Part shown: positions 1-10,955 of the stretch, piece by piece
Position numbering within the stretch: the first letter of the stretch is position 1
Layout: every line of letters starts with the position of its first letter
DNA from: JAOPZW01 sp963789015
GTDB lineage: Bacteria > Actinomycetota > Thermoleophilia > Solirubrobacterales > Solirubrobacteraceae
Direction: 5' to 3'
Assembly (NCBI GenBank): GCA_963789015.1
Contig: CAWBIU010000002.1
Location: forward strand, 310,001-374,000
DNA: 64,000 nucleotides
Program-made: the position numbers and the translations under genes
Notes under the pieces: generated by a model
Databases searched by the model: none
The model's input: only the letters and a program-made list of their open reading frames with translations
Told to the model about the DNA's origin: nothing

Positions 1-2
1 GC

Positions 3-640
3 GACTTCCAGATCGCCGGCGCCAGCCCCGAGCCGCTGCTCACCGTCTCCGGCCGCCACGTCTCGACGCGCCCGATCGCCGGCACGCGCCCGCGCGGGGC
101 CGACGCCGCCGAGGACGCCGGCATCGCCGAGGGCCTGCTGGCCGACGAGAAGGAGCGCGCCGAGCACGTGATGCTCGTCGACCTGGGGCGCAACGACCTC
201 GGCCGGGTGTGCGAGTACGGGACGGTCAAGGTCGACACCTTCATGGCCGTGGAGACCTACTCGCACGTCATGCACATCGTCTCGAGCGTGTCCGGCGAGC
301 TGCGCCCCGATGTCGGGGCGATGGACGCGCTGCGCTCCGTGCTGCCCGCCGGGACGCTGAGCGGCGCCCCGAAGGTCCGCGCGATGCAGATCATCGACGA
401 GCTCGAGCCGGTCAAGCGCGGCGGCTACGGTGGCGCCATCGGCTACCTGAGCTACACCGGCGACCTCGACACGTGCATCCACATCCGCACCGTCGTCGTC
501 AAGGACGGGCGCGCCCACGTCCAGGCGGGCGGAGGCACCGTCGCCGACGCGCGCCCGGACTACGAGTTCGCCGAGTCGGAGGCCAAGGCTCGCGGCGTGC
601 TGCGGGCGATCGAGCTGGCGCTGGAGCAGCCCGACTGGCC

Positions 641-644
<4 letters not shown>
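3..644 (+). CDS. trpE: Anthranilate synthase component I, C-terminal part (5' end outside window)
   Basis: Converts chorismate and ammonia to anthranilate, the first step of tryptophan synthesis, with TrpG as the glutaminase partner. The frame is open from the window edge and shows hallmarks of the chorismate-binding enzyme core: ASPEPLL, the TRPIAGTRPRG segment, LGRNDLGRV, LPAGTLSGAPKVRAM and the GGYGGAIGYLS glycine-rich stretch near the C-terminus. Roughly the last 210 residues are present, so more than half of the usual ~500-residue protein lies upstream. The stop codon overlaps the GTG start of trpG (GTGA), so the two subunits are translationally coupled. Any trp promoter or attenuator would be outside the window. 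Identification is firm; the paralogues PabB and MenF are less likely because trpG, trpD and trpC follow. Confidence 0.95.
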
Positions 645-1201
<557 letters not shown>

Positions 1202-1213
1202 GAGCCGCGCCCC

Positions 1214-2245
1214 ATGCCCAACGACGTGATCACCCGTGCCATCGACGCGCTCGCCTCCGGGCGCGACCTGGCCCGCGAGGAGGCCGCCGCCGTCCTCTCG
1301 GAGATCATGCGCGGCGACGCCTCCGAGGCGCAGATCGCCGGCTTCCTGATCGCGCTGCGGACGAAGGGCGAGACCGAGGACGAGCTCGCCGGCCTGGCGG
1401 GCACGATGCGGGCGCTGGCCACGCGCGTGCCCACCGAGCGCCCGGACCTCGTCGACACCGCGGGCACGGGCGGCGGGCGCCCGACCTTCAACGTCTCGAC
1501 GACCGCGGCGCTGATCGCCGCCGGGGCCGGCTGCGCGATGGCCAAGCACGGCAACCGCTCGGCCACCGGGCTGAGCGGATCGGCCGACGTGCTCGAGGCG
1601 CTCGGCGCCCGGATCACGCTCGGCCCCGACGCCGTCGTGCGCTGCATCGACGAGGTCGGCTTCGGCTTCATGTTCGCGCCCGCGCACCACCAGGCGACCC
1701 GGTTCGTCATCCCCGTGCGCAAGGAGCTGGCAGTGCGGACGATCTTCAACTTCCTCGGCCCGCTGACCAATCCGGCGGGCGCGCGGCGGCAGGTCGTCGG
1801 CGTCTCGGACCCTGCCTTCCTGGAGCGCATGGCGGGAGCGCTGGCGCGCCTGGGGTGCGACCGCGCGTTGCTAGTGTCCAGCGAGGATGGCCTGGACGAG
1901 ATGAGCACGTCGGCGCCCACCCACGTGGTGGAGGTCAACGGGGACGCCATCCGGCGCTACGTCGTCGCCCCGGCCGACGTCGGCATCGACGTCGCGCCCT
2001 ACGAGGCGGTCCGCGGCGGCACCCCCGACGAGAACGCGGCGACGACGCGCGCGATCCTCTCCGGCGAGGACGGCGCGCGCCGCGACCTGGCCGTGCTCAA
2101 CGGCGGCGCGGCGATCTACGCCGGCGGCCGCGCGGACTCGCTGGCCGAGGGCGTACAGGCCGCCCGCGCGGCGATCGACTCCGGCGCCGCGGCGCGGACG
2201 CTGGACGACTACGTGTCGCTGAGCCGGAAGCTGGCGCCCGGGTGA
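1214..2245 (+). CDS. trpD: Anthranilate phosphoribosyltransferase
   Basis: Transfers phosphoribosyl from PRPP to anthranilate. The 343-residue protein has the normal family length. The PRPP-binding DTAGTGGG loop, the following NVSTTAAL, the AKHGNRS motif and GPLTNPA are all visible. It begins with ATG 12 bp after trpG, with GGAG about 9 nt upstream as ribosome binding site. It belongs to the trpEGDC transcription unit. Confidence 0.96.
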   Translation: MPNDVITRAIDALASGRDLAREEAAAVLSEIMRGDASEAQIAGFLIALRTKGETEDELAGLAGTMRALATRVPTERPDLVDTAGTGGGRPTFNVSTTAALIAAGAGCAMAKHGNRSATGLSGSADVLEALGARITLGPDAVVRCIDEVGFGFMFAPAHHQATRFVIPVRKELAVRTIFNFLGPLTNPAGARRQVVGVSDPAFLERMAGALARLGCDRALLVSSEDGLDEMSTSAPTHVVEVNGDAIRRYVVAPADVGIDVAPYEAVRGGTPDENAATTRAILSGEDGARRDLAVLNGGAAIYAGGRADSLAEGVQAARAAIDSGAAARTLDDYVSLSRKLAPG

Positions 2246-2300
2246 CCGCGCGTCATTGCTCGACCGTCGTCTGCGGCGACCCCCGGCGGGAGCGCTCGCG

Positions 2301-3101
2301 ATGAGCGTGCTGGACCGGATCGTCGACGCCACGCGCGACGCGGTCGCGCGGCGGCGCGAGGCCGTGCCCCTCTCGGTCCTCGAGGGCCGCCTGGCCGGCC
2401 GCGGCGAGGACCGCCCGTTCCGCGAGGCGCTCATCCGACCCGGCGTGTCGCTGATCGCCGAGCACAAGCGCCGCTCGCCGAGCGCGGGCGACATCCGCGC
2501 CGGCTCGACCGTGACCGACGTCGTGCGCGCCTACGAGCGCGGCGGCGCCGTCGCGCTCTCCGTGCTCACCGAGGGGCCGCACTTCGGCGGCTCGCTCGAC
2601 GACCTCCACGAGGCGCGCCGCGCCTCGGAGCTGCCGATCCTGCGCAAGGACTTCGTCGTCGACCGCTACCAGGTGTACGAGTCGGCGGTGGCGGGCGCCG
2701 ACGCGCTGCTGCTGATCGTCGCCGCGCTCGACGACGACGACCTCCTGTCGCTGTACCGCGAGGCGCTCGACCTCGACCTCGACGTGCTCGTCGAGGTCCA
2801 CCGCGAGGACGAGCTGGACCGCGCACTCGAGGTCGTCGACGCCGACGTCATCGGGATCAACAACCGCGACCTCGTCGACTTCTCGGTCGACGTCGAGCGG
2901 ACCTACGAGCTGCTCTCCGACGTCCCGGCGGGCAAGACCGTCGTCTCGGAGTCGGGCTTCCACACGCGCGAGCAGCTCGACGACCTCGAGCGCGTGGGCG
3001 TCGACGCCGTGCTCATCGGCGAGACGCTGATGCGCGCCGCCGACCCGGAGAGCGCGTGCCGCGAGCTCACGGGCGCAACCACCGAAGGCCGCTACTACTA
3101 G
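2301..3101 (+). CDS. trpC: Indole-3-glycerol phosphate synthase
   Basis: Closes the indole ring in tryptophan synthesis: CdRP is decarboxylated to indole-3-glycerol phosphate. The 266-residue TIM barrel shows LIAEHKRRSPS (catalytic Lys in the beta-1 region), LSVLTEGPHFGGS, LPILRKDFVVD, the VIGINNRDL motif and the VSESGF and LIGETLMRA phosphate-binding segments. ATG at 2301 was preferred over an upstream in-frame start at 2256 because MSVLDRIVDATR matches the usual N-terminus and GGCGGGAG lies just before it. It is the last gene of the first trp block; the rest of the pathway resumes at 5617. Confidence 0.96.
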   Translation: MSVLDRIVDATRDAVARRREAVPLSVLEGRLAGRGEDRPFREALIRPGVSLIAEHKRRSPSAGDIRAGSTVTDVVRAYERGGAVALSVLTEGPHFGGSLDDLHEARRASELPILRKDFVVDRYQVYESAVAGADALLLIVAALDDDDLLSLYREALDLDLDVLVEVHREDELDRALEVVDADVIGINNRDLVDFSVDVERTYELLSDVPAGKTVVSESGFHTREQLDDLERVGVDAVLIGETLMRAADPESACRELTGATTEGRYY

Positions 3102-3111
3102 AGCGGTCCCG

Positions 3112-4344
3112 CTAGGCCCTGCCGCGCAGGAGGTCGAGCAGCCGTCCGAGGACGCGCTCGCCGTCGGCGCGCAGGCCGTTGTGGTCGTACTCGCTCGTCA
3201 GCCACGGGCGCAGCCCGCGGATGCGCCGCGCCGTCTCCTCGGAGAAGCGGCGCTCGACGTACGGGTCCTCGGCGTAGATGGCGGCCGCCACGGGGACGTC
3301 GTTGGCCTCGAGCACGGCCTCGTCGTAGAGCCGCGGCCACTCGCGCTCGGCGAGCAGGTCGGCCGCCTCGCGCAGCGGCGCGAGCGCGGCGATCTCGTGG
3401 AACAGCCACGGCATGATCGCCTCGCCGGTCATGAGCTCGGGGGCGCGGTCGTACTCCTCGGGCAGCGTGCGCTGCGCCGACCAGCGGGTGCGCCCGCCGT
3501 CGGCCCAGCACGCCTCGTGGACCACGGCGTACAGCGGGTTGCGCGCGACGCCGAGCGGGTCCTCGACGTCGTGCAGGAAGGCGGGCGAGTCGGGCGGCAG
3601 CTCGAGCACGGCGTGGATCGACTCCGGGCCGTCGGACATGCCGAGCGCGTGGCCGAGCAGCCGCAGCCGGCGCGCGCTGAGGCGGTCACCGCCGGGCAGG
3701 ACGAGCTCCTCGTCCTCGAGCCGGCGCACGATCGCCAGGATCCGCTCGCGGTCGGCGGGGTAGCGCTCGAAGTAGCGGCGGTTGCGCTCGAGCATGCGCG
3801 CCGCCGTGGCGCGGTAGATCTCGTCGACGTCATGGCCGATGGCCGGCAGCCCGCCGGTGATGAGGACCTCGCGCAGGCCCTCGGGCGCGAACGACAGGTA
3901 GGTCGTCGCGCACAGCCCGCCGAAGCTCTGGCCGAGCACGCTCCAGCGCTCGACGTCGAGCTCGCGGCGGATCGCCTCGGCGTCGCGCACGATCGCGTCG
4001 GCGCGGAAGTGGGCGAGGTACGCCGCCTGCTCGGCGGGCGCGAGCGCGGCCAGCGACCCGACCGGCGACGAGCGCCCGGTGCCGCGCTGGTCGAGCAGCA
4101 GCACGCGGAAGTCGCGCAGGGCGCGCATGACCCAGCCCATGGTCGTCGGCGCGCCGCTCGGGCGCGGCGCCTCGAAGCCCGGCCCGCCCTGCAGGAAGAG
4201 CAGGAAGGGCCGGTCGCGGCCGCCGGGGTCGGCGACCTCGCGGGCGAAGACGGTGATGCGCTCGCCTTCGGGCGCGTCGTGGTCGAGGGGCACCGAGAAC
4301 TCGTGCTCGGTGAGCAGCAGGCCGGGGATCGCGGTCGTCGTCAT
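3112..4344 (-). CDS. Alpha/beta hydrolase, proline iminopeptidase-like (peptidase family S33)
   Basis: Probable aminopeptidase of the proline iminopeptidase family, cytoplasmic because no signal peptide is seen. Evidence: FLQGGPGFEAPRP (oxyanion HGGPG-type motif), the family signature LLDQRGTGRS, the nucleophile elbow GQSFGG (catalytic Ser) and a C-terminal SEYDHNG that fits the catalytic His. About 410 residues, typical of the longer S33 group. ATG at 4344 is preferred; an in-frame TTG at 4365 would add seven residues but has no better ribosome site. The gene lies antisense between trpC and the protease gene and is divergent from the latter. Substrate is unknown. Confidence 0.85.
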   Translation of the reverse strand: MTTTAIPGLLLTEHEFSVPLDHDAPEGERITVFAREVADPGGRDRPFLLFLQGGPGFEAPRPSGAPTTMGWVMRALRDFRVLLLDQRGTGRSSPVGSLAALAPAEQAAYLAHFRADAIVRDAEAIRRELDVERWSVLGQSFGGLCATTYLSFAPEGLREVLITGGLPAIGHDVDEIYRATAARMLERNRRYFERYPADRERILAIVRRLEDEELVLPGGDRLSARRLRLLGHALGMSDGPESIHAVLELPPDSPAFLHDVEDPLGVARNPLYAVVHEACWADGGRTRWSAQRTLPEEYDRAPELMTGEAIMPWLFHEIAALAPLREAADLLAEREWPRLYDEAVLEANDVPVAAAIYAEDPYVERRFSEETARRIRGLRPWLTSEYDHNGLRADGERVLGRLLDLLRGRA

Positions 4345-4420
4345 CGGCGGCCATTCTGCCTTCAAGGAACCCTGAGGGACGCCTTAGCTGGGGTTGAGCG
4401 CCGTTCCGCACACTCGGACC

Positions 4421-5597
4421 ATGCGCTGGAGGTCCCTGCTCCCGGTGGCCGTGGTCTCGGCCGTGCTCGGCTGCCTGGCCGCGGTCGGGATCGTCACCGC
4501 CTTCGATCTCGGCGGCGGAAGCCGGACGACGGTCGTCGAGCAGGCGCCGCTGCGCGGCAGCTCGGCGACCGGCGACGGCGAGTCGGGCCTGACGCCGCGC
4601 GACATCTACAAGCGCGCCGCGCCCGGCGTCGTCTTCATCCGCGCGCAGGTCGTCCAGCGCACGCAGTCGCCGTTCGACCTCGGCGTTCCCCAGGAGCGCC
4701 GCGGCCAGGCGACGGGCTCGGGCTTCGTGATCGACAGGTCGGGGACGATCCTCACGAACGCGCACGTGATCAGCGGCGCGTCGAAGATCACCGTCCAGTT
4801 CGCCGACAAGAAGGTCGTCGATGCCGAGGTGCTGGGCCGTGACGAGTCGACCGACCTCGCCGTCCTGAAGGTCGACCCGAGCGAACCTCACCCTCACCCC
4901 GCTGGCGCTCGGCTCGTCCGACGGCGTCCAGGTCGGTGACCCGACGATCGCGATCGGCAATCCGTTCGGGCTCGAGCGCACGCTGACCACCGGCGTCGTG
5001 TCGGCCACGAAGCGCACGATCCAGGCGCCCGACGGGTTCCAGATCGACGGCGTCATCCAGACCGACGCCGCGATCAACCCGGGCAACTCGGGCGGTCCGC
5101 TGCTCGACGCCACCGGCCGCGTGATCGGGATCAACTCGCAGATCGAGACGGGCGCCGGCAACGGCGGCAACGTCGGGATCGGCTTCGCCGTCCCGATCGA
5201 CACGGCCAAGCGGATCCTGCCCGAGCTGAAGTCCGAGGGGCGCGTCGACCGCGGCTTCCTCGGCGTGGAGTCGATCACCATCGACGAGACGCTCGCCGAC
5301 CTCCACCTGCCGGCGACCAAGGGCGCGCTCGTCCAGAACGTCACGCCGGACAGCCCGGCGAGCAAGGCCGGCATCCGCGGCGGGACGATCGACGCCCAGC
5401 TGGACGGCAACGAGATCCGCCTCGGCGGGGACATCATCACCGCCGTCGACGGCCGGCCGATCAGCTCCAGCGACGACCTGTCCTCGGCCATCGCCCGCAA
5501 GCGCGACGGTGACACGGTGAAGATCACCCTGCTGCGCGAGGGGCACGAGCGGACGGTCGAGGTCACCCTCGCCCAGCGCGCGGGCACGGGCGGGTAG
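4421..5597 (+). pseudogene. HtrA/DegP-like serine protease with PDZ domain, frameshifted near 4883
   Basis: Membrane-anchored extracytoplasmic serine protease of the trypsin-like S1C family. The N-terminus (ATG 4421) gives a short signal anchor, then LTNAHVISG (catalytic His) and STDLAVLK (catalytic Asp) in one frame. At about 4883 the frame moves by one base, and the next frame continues with LTPLALGSSDGV, IGNPFGLERTLTTG, GNSGGPL (catalytic Ser), and a C-terminal PDZ domain starting near RGFLGVES. Restoring one frame gives about 391 residues, a normal length. The local sequence GAGCGAACC would be in frame if it were GAGCGCGAACC, so a lost CG dinucleotide is the simplest explanation. As written, the triad is split and no active enzyme is made; a sequencing error is at least as likely as decay. 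Confidence 0.82.
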
Positions 5598-5603
5598 TCC
5601 GCG

Positions 5604-5609
5604 TACGAT
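5604..5609 (+). promoter_or_regulatory. -10 element (TACGAT) of trpF, leaderless arrangement
   Basis: TACGAT fits the TAnnnT -10 pattern and ends only 7 nt before the GTG start of trpF, where transcription would be expected to begin. No ribosome binding site fits between them, which suggests a leaderless trpFBA message separate from trpEGDC. Confidence 0.5.
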
Positions 5610-5616
5610 TGCGGGC

Positions 5617-6275
5617 GTGACCTCTCCGAGCGCGCCCCGCATCAAGATCTGCGGCCTGACCAGGCTCGACGACGCCGAGCTCGCCGTCGAGGCCGGGGCC
5701 TGGGCCCTCGGCCTCATCCTGTGGCCGGGCTCGCCGCGGCGCTGCCCGCTGCCCGACGCCGAGCGCATCTCGGCCTCGCTGCGCCGCCGGGCGGAGATCT
5801 GCGGCGTGTTCGTCAACGCGCCGCTCGACGAGGTCGCCGCCACGGCGGACGCCGTCGGGCTGACGATGGTCCAGCTGCACGGCGACGAGGGCCCGTCGTT
5901 CTGCGCCGAGGTCGCACGCCGCACGGGCGCGAAGGTGATCAAGGCCGCGCGCGTGAGCGGCGGCGCCGACATCGCGGCGCTGGAGGCCTTCCACACCGAC
6001 TTCCACATGCTCGACGCGAGCGTCCCCGGCCGCTACGGCGGCACGGGGGAGACGTTCGACTGGGAGCTCGTCACCCGCCGGCGCTCGCGGTCCCCGCTGA
6101 TCCTCAGCGGCGGCCTGCACGCCGGCAACGTCGCCGAGGCGATCGAGGCCACCTCGCCGTTCGCGGTCGACACGGCCAGCGGCACCGAGGCGCGCCCCGG
6201 GGTGAAGGACCCCGAGAAGGTGCGCGCCTTCGCCGAGGCCGTCGCCGCGTTCGCCCCCGTCGGGGAGCGCGCCTG

Positions 6276-6276
<1 letters not shown>
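5617..6276 (+). CDS. trpF: Phosphoribosylanthranilate isomerase
   Basis: Isomerises phosphoribosylanthranilate to CdRP. The 219-residue TIM barrel starts IKICGLTRLDDAELA (catalytic Cys in ICGLT), has GVFVNAPL, VQLHGDE, a C-terminal LSGGLHAGNVAEAI phosphate-binding segment and DTASGTEARPGVKDP (catalytic Asp region). GTG start at 5617. It overlaps trpB in TGATG, so trpF, trpB and trpA form a coupled unit. Confidence 0.96.
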
Positions 6277-7456
<1,180 letters not shown>

Positions 7457-7460
<4 letters not shown>

Positions 7461-8260
7461 GCACCGTGAACGCCAACGCCGGCGCCGAGCGGATCGCCGG
7501 GGCCTTCGAGCGCTCGGGCAAGCGCGCCGCGCTGATGCCCTACCTGATGGGGGGCTTCCCCGACGTGGCCACCTCGCGGGCGATCGGCGAGGCGTACGCC
7601 GACGGCGGGGCCGACGTCGTCGAGCTCGGCGTGCCGTTCTCCGACCCGCTCGCCGACGGGCCCGTGATCCACGAGGCGGGCACCCGCGCGCTCGCGGCGG
7701 GGACGACCGTCGACGACGTGCTCGGGATCTGCGAGGCGCTCGCCGCGCGCGTCCCGGTCGTGCTCATGTGCTACGCCAACCTCGTCTTCGCGCGCGGCGC
7801 GGCGGCGATGGCCGCGCGCCTCGCCGACGCCGGCGCGAGCGGGCTGATCGTGCCCGACCTGCCGCTCGAGGAGTCCGGCGAGACGCTCGAGGCCTGCGAG
7901 GCCGCGGGGATCGCCCTCGTGCCGCTCGTCGCGCCGACGACGCCCGAGCCGCGGCTCGAGGCGATCGCCGCCCGCGCCCGCGGCTTCCTCTACCTCGTGT
8001 CCGTGCGCGGCACGACGGGAGAGCGCACGGCGGCGGCGGGCAGCTTCGCGCCGCTGATCGAGCGCACCAAGGCGCACGCTCGCGTCCCCGTGGCGATCGG
8101 CTTCGGGATCGCCACGCCCGACGACGCGGCCGCCGCCGCCGACGCGGGAGCCGACGGCGTGATCGTCGGCAGCCGCCTCGTGCGCGCCGCCGCCGAGTCC
8201 GACGACCCGCCCGCGGCCGTTCGCGAGGTCGTCTCCGGGCTCGCCGAGGCCCTGCGCTAA
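7457..8260 (+). CDS. trpA: Tryptophan synthase alpha subunit
   Basis: Cleaves indole-3-glycerol phosphate to indole, which is channelled to TrpB. The 267-residue barrel shows MPYLMGGFPD, VVELGVPFSDPLADGPVI (catalytic Glu and Asp), LMCYANLV, GLIVPDLPLEE, YLVSVRGTTGER and the phosphate-binding GFGIATPDDA and GVIVGSRLV segments. It is coupled to trpB by ATGA and followed 13 bp later by a small membrane-protein gene. Confidence 0.97.
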
Positions 8261-8273
8261 GGTTCGCGCCGCC

Positions 8274-8438
8274 ATGGGAGTCATCGTCGCCACCACGGCC
8301 GGGCTGATCCTCTGGATCGTGATGTGGGCGCTCGGCGTCAAGGCGTTCGACGCCTTCATGATCACCGTGCTGATCGCCGTGGTGGCCGCCACGGTGCGCA
8401 TGCTGACGCCGTATCTCCCTGGAAACCGGAACCTCTAG
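8274..8438 (+). CDS. Small membrane protein of unknown function (54 aa) after trpA
   Basis: ATG at 8274 opens a 54-codon frame that is almost entirely two hydrophobic segments: GVIVATTAGLILWIVMWALG and, after a short KAFDAF link, MITVLIAVVAATVRML. The start lies 13 bp after the trpA stop and the frame ends just before a hairpin, so it reads as the last gene of the trp unit. The pattern resembles the 80-residue membrane protein at 13755 that ends the next operon (shared GxKAFxxxMI-like core), though similarity is by eye only. Function unknown; a transport or membrane-quality role would be a guess. Confidence 0.6.
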   Translation: MGVIVATTAGLILWIVMWALGVKAFDAFMITVLIAVVAATVRMLTPYLPGNRNL

Positions 8439-8444
8439 AACGTC

Positions 8445-8501
8445 CCGGGCCGGGTGCCCGGTGGACGATCGGCTTCATGCAGGGTTAACGGCTTTGGCCG
8501 T
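8445..8501 (+). terminator. Two stem-loops after the trpFBA unit
   Basis: The first stem pairs CCGGGC with GCCCGG around a 5-nt loop (8445-8461). The second pairs ACGGC with GCCGT around TTTG (8488-8501). Neither has a U-tract, so intrinsic termination is only plausible, as often in high-GC actinobacteria. Confidence 0.4.
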
Positions 8502-8509
8502 AGGGGACA

Positions 8510-8539
8510 TTGCGGACCCTCTGATCGCACCCATACAAT
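8510..8539 (+). promoter_or_regulatory. Promoter of the branched-chain amino acid transporter operon
   Basis: TTGCGG (8510-8515) and TACAAT (8534-8539) are separated by 18 bp, a good sigma-70-type promoter. The 5' leader is about 35-40 nt and ends with a strong AGGAGG ribosome site 8 nt before the TTG start at 8582. Confidence 0.6.
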
Positions 8540-8581
8540 CGCGCACCTCATCGGTATCGCGTCCTTGAGGAGGGACCAGTT

Positions 8582-9832
8582 TTGCGAGTACGAGCGGTGG
8601 CAGCTTCGGGCTGCCTTCTCGCCGCCCTTGCCTTCGGCGCCGCCGCGTGCGGCGGCGACGACGACAGTGGCGGCGGCGGTGGGTCGGAGGGTCGCACCTC
8701 CCTCACCATCTATTCAAGCCTCCCGTTGCAGGGCGAGAATCGCCCGCAGTCGGAGGACATCGTGCGCGGCGAGAAGCTGGCGCTCGAGGAGGCCGGCGGC
8801 AAGGTCGGCAAGTTCACGATCAAGTACAAGAGCCTCGACGACTCGACGGCGGCGGCCGCGAAGTGGGAGCCGGGCCAGGTGTCGTCCAACGCGCGCAAGG
8901 GGGCGCAGGACGCGTCCACGATCGCCTACCTGGGCGAGTTCAACTCCGGCGCGTCGGCGATCTCCATCCCGATCCTGAACGAGGCCGGGATCCTGCAGGT
9001 CTCGCCGGCCAACACGTACGTCGGCCTGACGCGCTCCGAGGGCGCGGAGAAGGGCGAGCCCGACAAGTACTACCCGTCCGGCAAGCGGACCTACGGCCGC
9101 GTCGTTCCCGCGGACCACATCCAGGCCGCGGCACAGGTGGCGTATCAGAAGGACGAGGGCTGCACCAAGCTCTACATCCTCAACGACAAGGAGGTCTACG
9201 GCAAGGGCATCGCCGACGGCGTCGACGAGATCGCCAAGGCGCAGGGCCTGCAGGTCCTGGCCAACGAGGGCATCGACACCAAGGCCGCCAACTTCCGGAC
9301 CGTGGCCTCCAAGGTCAAGGCGGCCGGCGCCGACTGCATGTTCTACGGCGGCATCGTGGAGAACAAGGGCGTCCAGCTCTTCACGGACATCCACGCGACC
9401 AATCCGGACGCCAAGCTGTTCGGCCCGGACGGCATCGCCGTGTCGACGTTCGCGTCGAAGATCTCCAAGAGCACCGCGGAGAAGACCTACGTCACCAATC
9501 CGACGCTGGATCCGAAGCTCTACCCGCCGGCGGCTCAGAAGTTCTTCGACACGTTCGAGCAGAAGTTCGGCCACTTCCCGGATCCGTATGCGCTCTATGG
9601 CTACGAGGCGATGAAGGTCGCCCTGCTCGCCGTCCAGAACGCGGGCGACAAGGGCAACGACCGGCAGGCGGTCATCGACGCGTTCTTCAAGATCCGCGAC
9701 CGCGACTCGGCGCTCGGCAAGTACTCGATCGACGAGAACGGGGACACGACGCTCTCCGACTACGGCGCGAACCGCGTCCAGTCGGGCAAGCTCGTGTTCG
9801 ACAAGGTCCTCAAGGCCCAGACGGGATCCTGA
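8582..9832 (+). CDS. livK: Branched-chain amino acid ABC transporter, substrate-binding lipoprotein
   Basis: Extracellular ligand-binding protein of the type I periplasmic-binding (Leu/Ile/Val-binding) family. The 416-residue product has a signal peptide ending in a lipobox (FGAAAC) and then an Asp/Gly/Ser-rich linker, so it should be a lipoprotein. Family segments include SLPLQGENRPQSEDI, AYLGEFNSGASAISIPI, ILQVSPANTY, and YALYGYEAMKVALLA. The start is TTG, chosen because AGGAGG lies 8 nt upstream and the signal peptide begins there. It heads livK-H-M-G-F, but a strong hairpin before livH probably lets the binding protein be made in excess. The real ligand could be another amino acid, amide or urea. 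Confidence 0.9.
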   Translation: MRVRAVAASGCLLAALAFGAAACGGDDDSGGGGGSEGRTSLTIYSSLPLQGENRPQSEDIVRGEKLALEEAGGKVGKFTIKYKSLDDSTAAAAKWEPGQVSSNARKGAQDASTIAYLGEFNSGASAISIPILNEAGILQVSPANTYVGLTRSEGAEKGEPDKYYPSGKRTYGRVVPADHIQAAAQVAYQKDEGCTKLYILNDKEVYGKGIADGVDEIAKAQGLQVLANEGIDTKAANFRTVASKVKAAGADCMFYGGIVENKGVQLFTDIHATNPDAKLFGPDGIAVSTFASKISKSTAEKTYVTNPTLDPKLYPPAAQKFFDTFEQKFGHFPDPYALYGYEAMKVALLAVQNAGDKGNDRQAVIDAFFKIRDRDSALGKYSIDENGDTTLSDYGANRVQSGKLVFDKVLKAQTGS

Positions 9833-9847
9833 TCACAGGCTGAGCGA

Positions 9848-9885
9848 CCGGCCGGGGCGGCGCGATGGCGCCGCCCCGCCGGCCG
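9848..9885 (+). terminator. GC hairpin between livK and livH
   Basis: A perfect 10-bp stem GGGGCGGCGC/GCGCCGCCCC around GATG (9854-9877) is extended by CCGGCC/GGCC pairing with one bulge. There is no U-tract. Position after the binding-protein gene suggests partial termination or 3'-end protection of livK mRNA. Confidence 0.55.
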
Positions 9886-9916
9886 TCCCGCCGCCGGTCC
9901 TCCAGAACCAGAGGCC

Positions 9917-10954
9917 ATGGAAGCCGCATCGATCCCCGAGACGCAGGTCGGCTCCCCGCGGAGTGGGCCGCTGAAGTTCATCAACGACAACATCCTCTGG
10001 GTGCTGCTCGCCGCGGCGCTCGTGTACTTCTTCGCGCAGGACCCCAAGCAGACCCTCGACGACGTCAAGACCGGCCTGTCCAACGGCACGGTCTGGGCGC
10101 TCATCGCGCTCGGCTACACGCTCGTCTACGGGATCATCGAGCTGATCAACTTCGCCCACGGCGAGGTGTTCATGATCGGCTCGTTCGTCGCCGTGTCGAT
10201 CTGGGGAACGCTCGGCGCGACGACGGAGACCGGCACCGCCGTGTCGCTGCTGGCCATGCTGGTCGGCCTGGCGATCGCGATGCTGGCCAGCGGCACGCTC
10301 AACACGATGATCGAGCGCGTCGCCTACCGGCCATTGCGCAACGCGCCGAAGCTGGCGCCCCTGATCACGGCGATCGGCATGAGCTTCATCCTCCAGAACG
10401 TCGGCCTGCTGTGGCGCCCGACGCCGGACAGCTCGCCCGATCTGATCGGCTCGCAGGAGGAGTACTTCCAGATCTTCGGCGTGGGGATCGAGCACTCCGA
10501 CGTGTTCGCCGTGGCCGTCACCGTGCCGCTTCTGGCGGCGCTCGTGTGGTTCGTGTCCACGACCCGCTATGGCAAGGCGATGCGCGCCACCGCGCAGGAC
10601 CCGGACGCCGCGCGCCTGATGGGCATCGACGTCGACCGCACGATCTCCCTCACCTTCCTGCTCGGCGGACTGCTCGCCGGCGCGGCGGGCATGATCTACG
10701 CGCTCTACAACGGCACCGTGCAGTTCAACCAGGGCTTCACCGCGGGCCTGATCGCCTTCACGGCCGCCGTCATGGGTGGCATCGGCAACCTCAAGGGCGC
10801 CGTCGTCGGCGGGTTGATCATCGGCGTCATCCAGTCGATCTCCGACACCCACTTCGGCCAGGTGTGGACCCCCGCGATCGTCTTCGCGATCCTCATCCTG
10901 ATCATGGTGTTCCGTCCGCAGGGCCTGTTCGGCGAGGAGACGCGCGAGGGATGA
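9917..10954 (+). CDS. livH: Branched-chain amino acid ABC transporter permease LivH
   Basis: Inner-membrane permease of the LivH family, 345 residues with about eight hydrophobic segments. Visible family motifs are GLSNGTVWALIALGYTLVYG, INFAHGEVFMIG near the N-terminal third, YRPLRNAPKLAPLITAIG, and a C-terminal AAVMGGIGNLKGAVVGG. The N-terminus has an extra ~40 residues with one membrane segment before the core. It is one base from livM and coupled with it. Confidence 0.92.
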   Translation: MEAASIPETQVGSPRSGPLKFINDNILWVLLAAALVYFFAQDPKQTLDDVKTGLSNGTVWALIALGYTLVYGIIELINFAHGEVFMIGSFVAVSIWGTLGATTETGTAVSLLAMLVGLAIAMLASGTLNTMIERVAYRPLRNAPKLAPLITAIGMSFILQNVGLLWRPTPDSSPDLIGSQEEYFQIFGVGIEHSDVFAVAVTVPLLAALVWFVSTTRYGKAMRATAQDPDAARLMGIDVDRTISLTFLLGGLLAGAAGMIYALYNGTVQFNQGFTAGLIAFTAAVMGGIGNLKGAVVGGLIIGVIQSISDTHFGQVWTPAIVFAILILIMVFRPQGLFGEETREG

Positions 10955-10955
10955 G

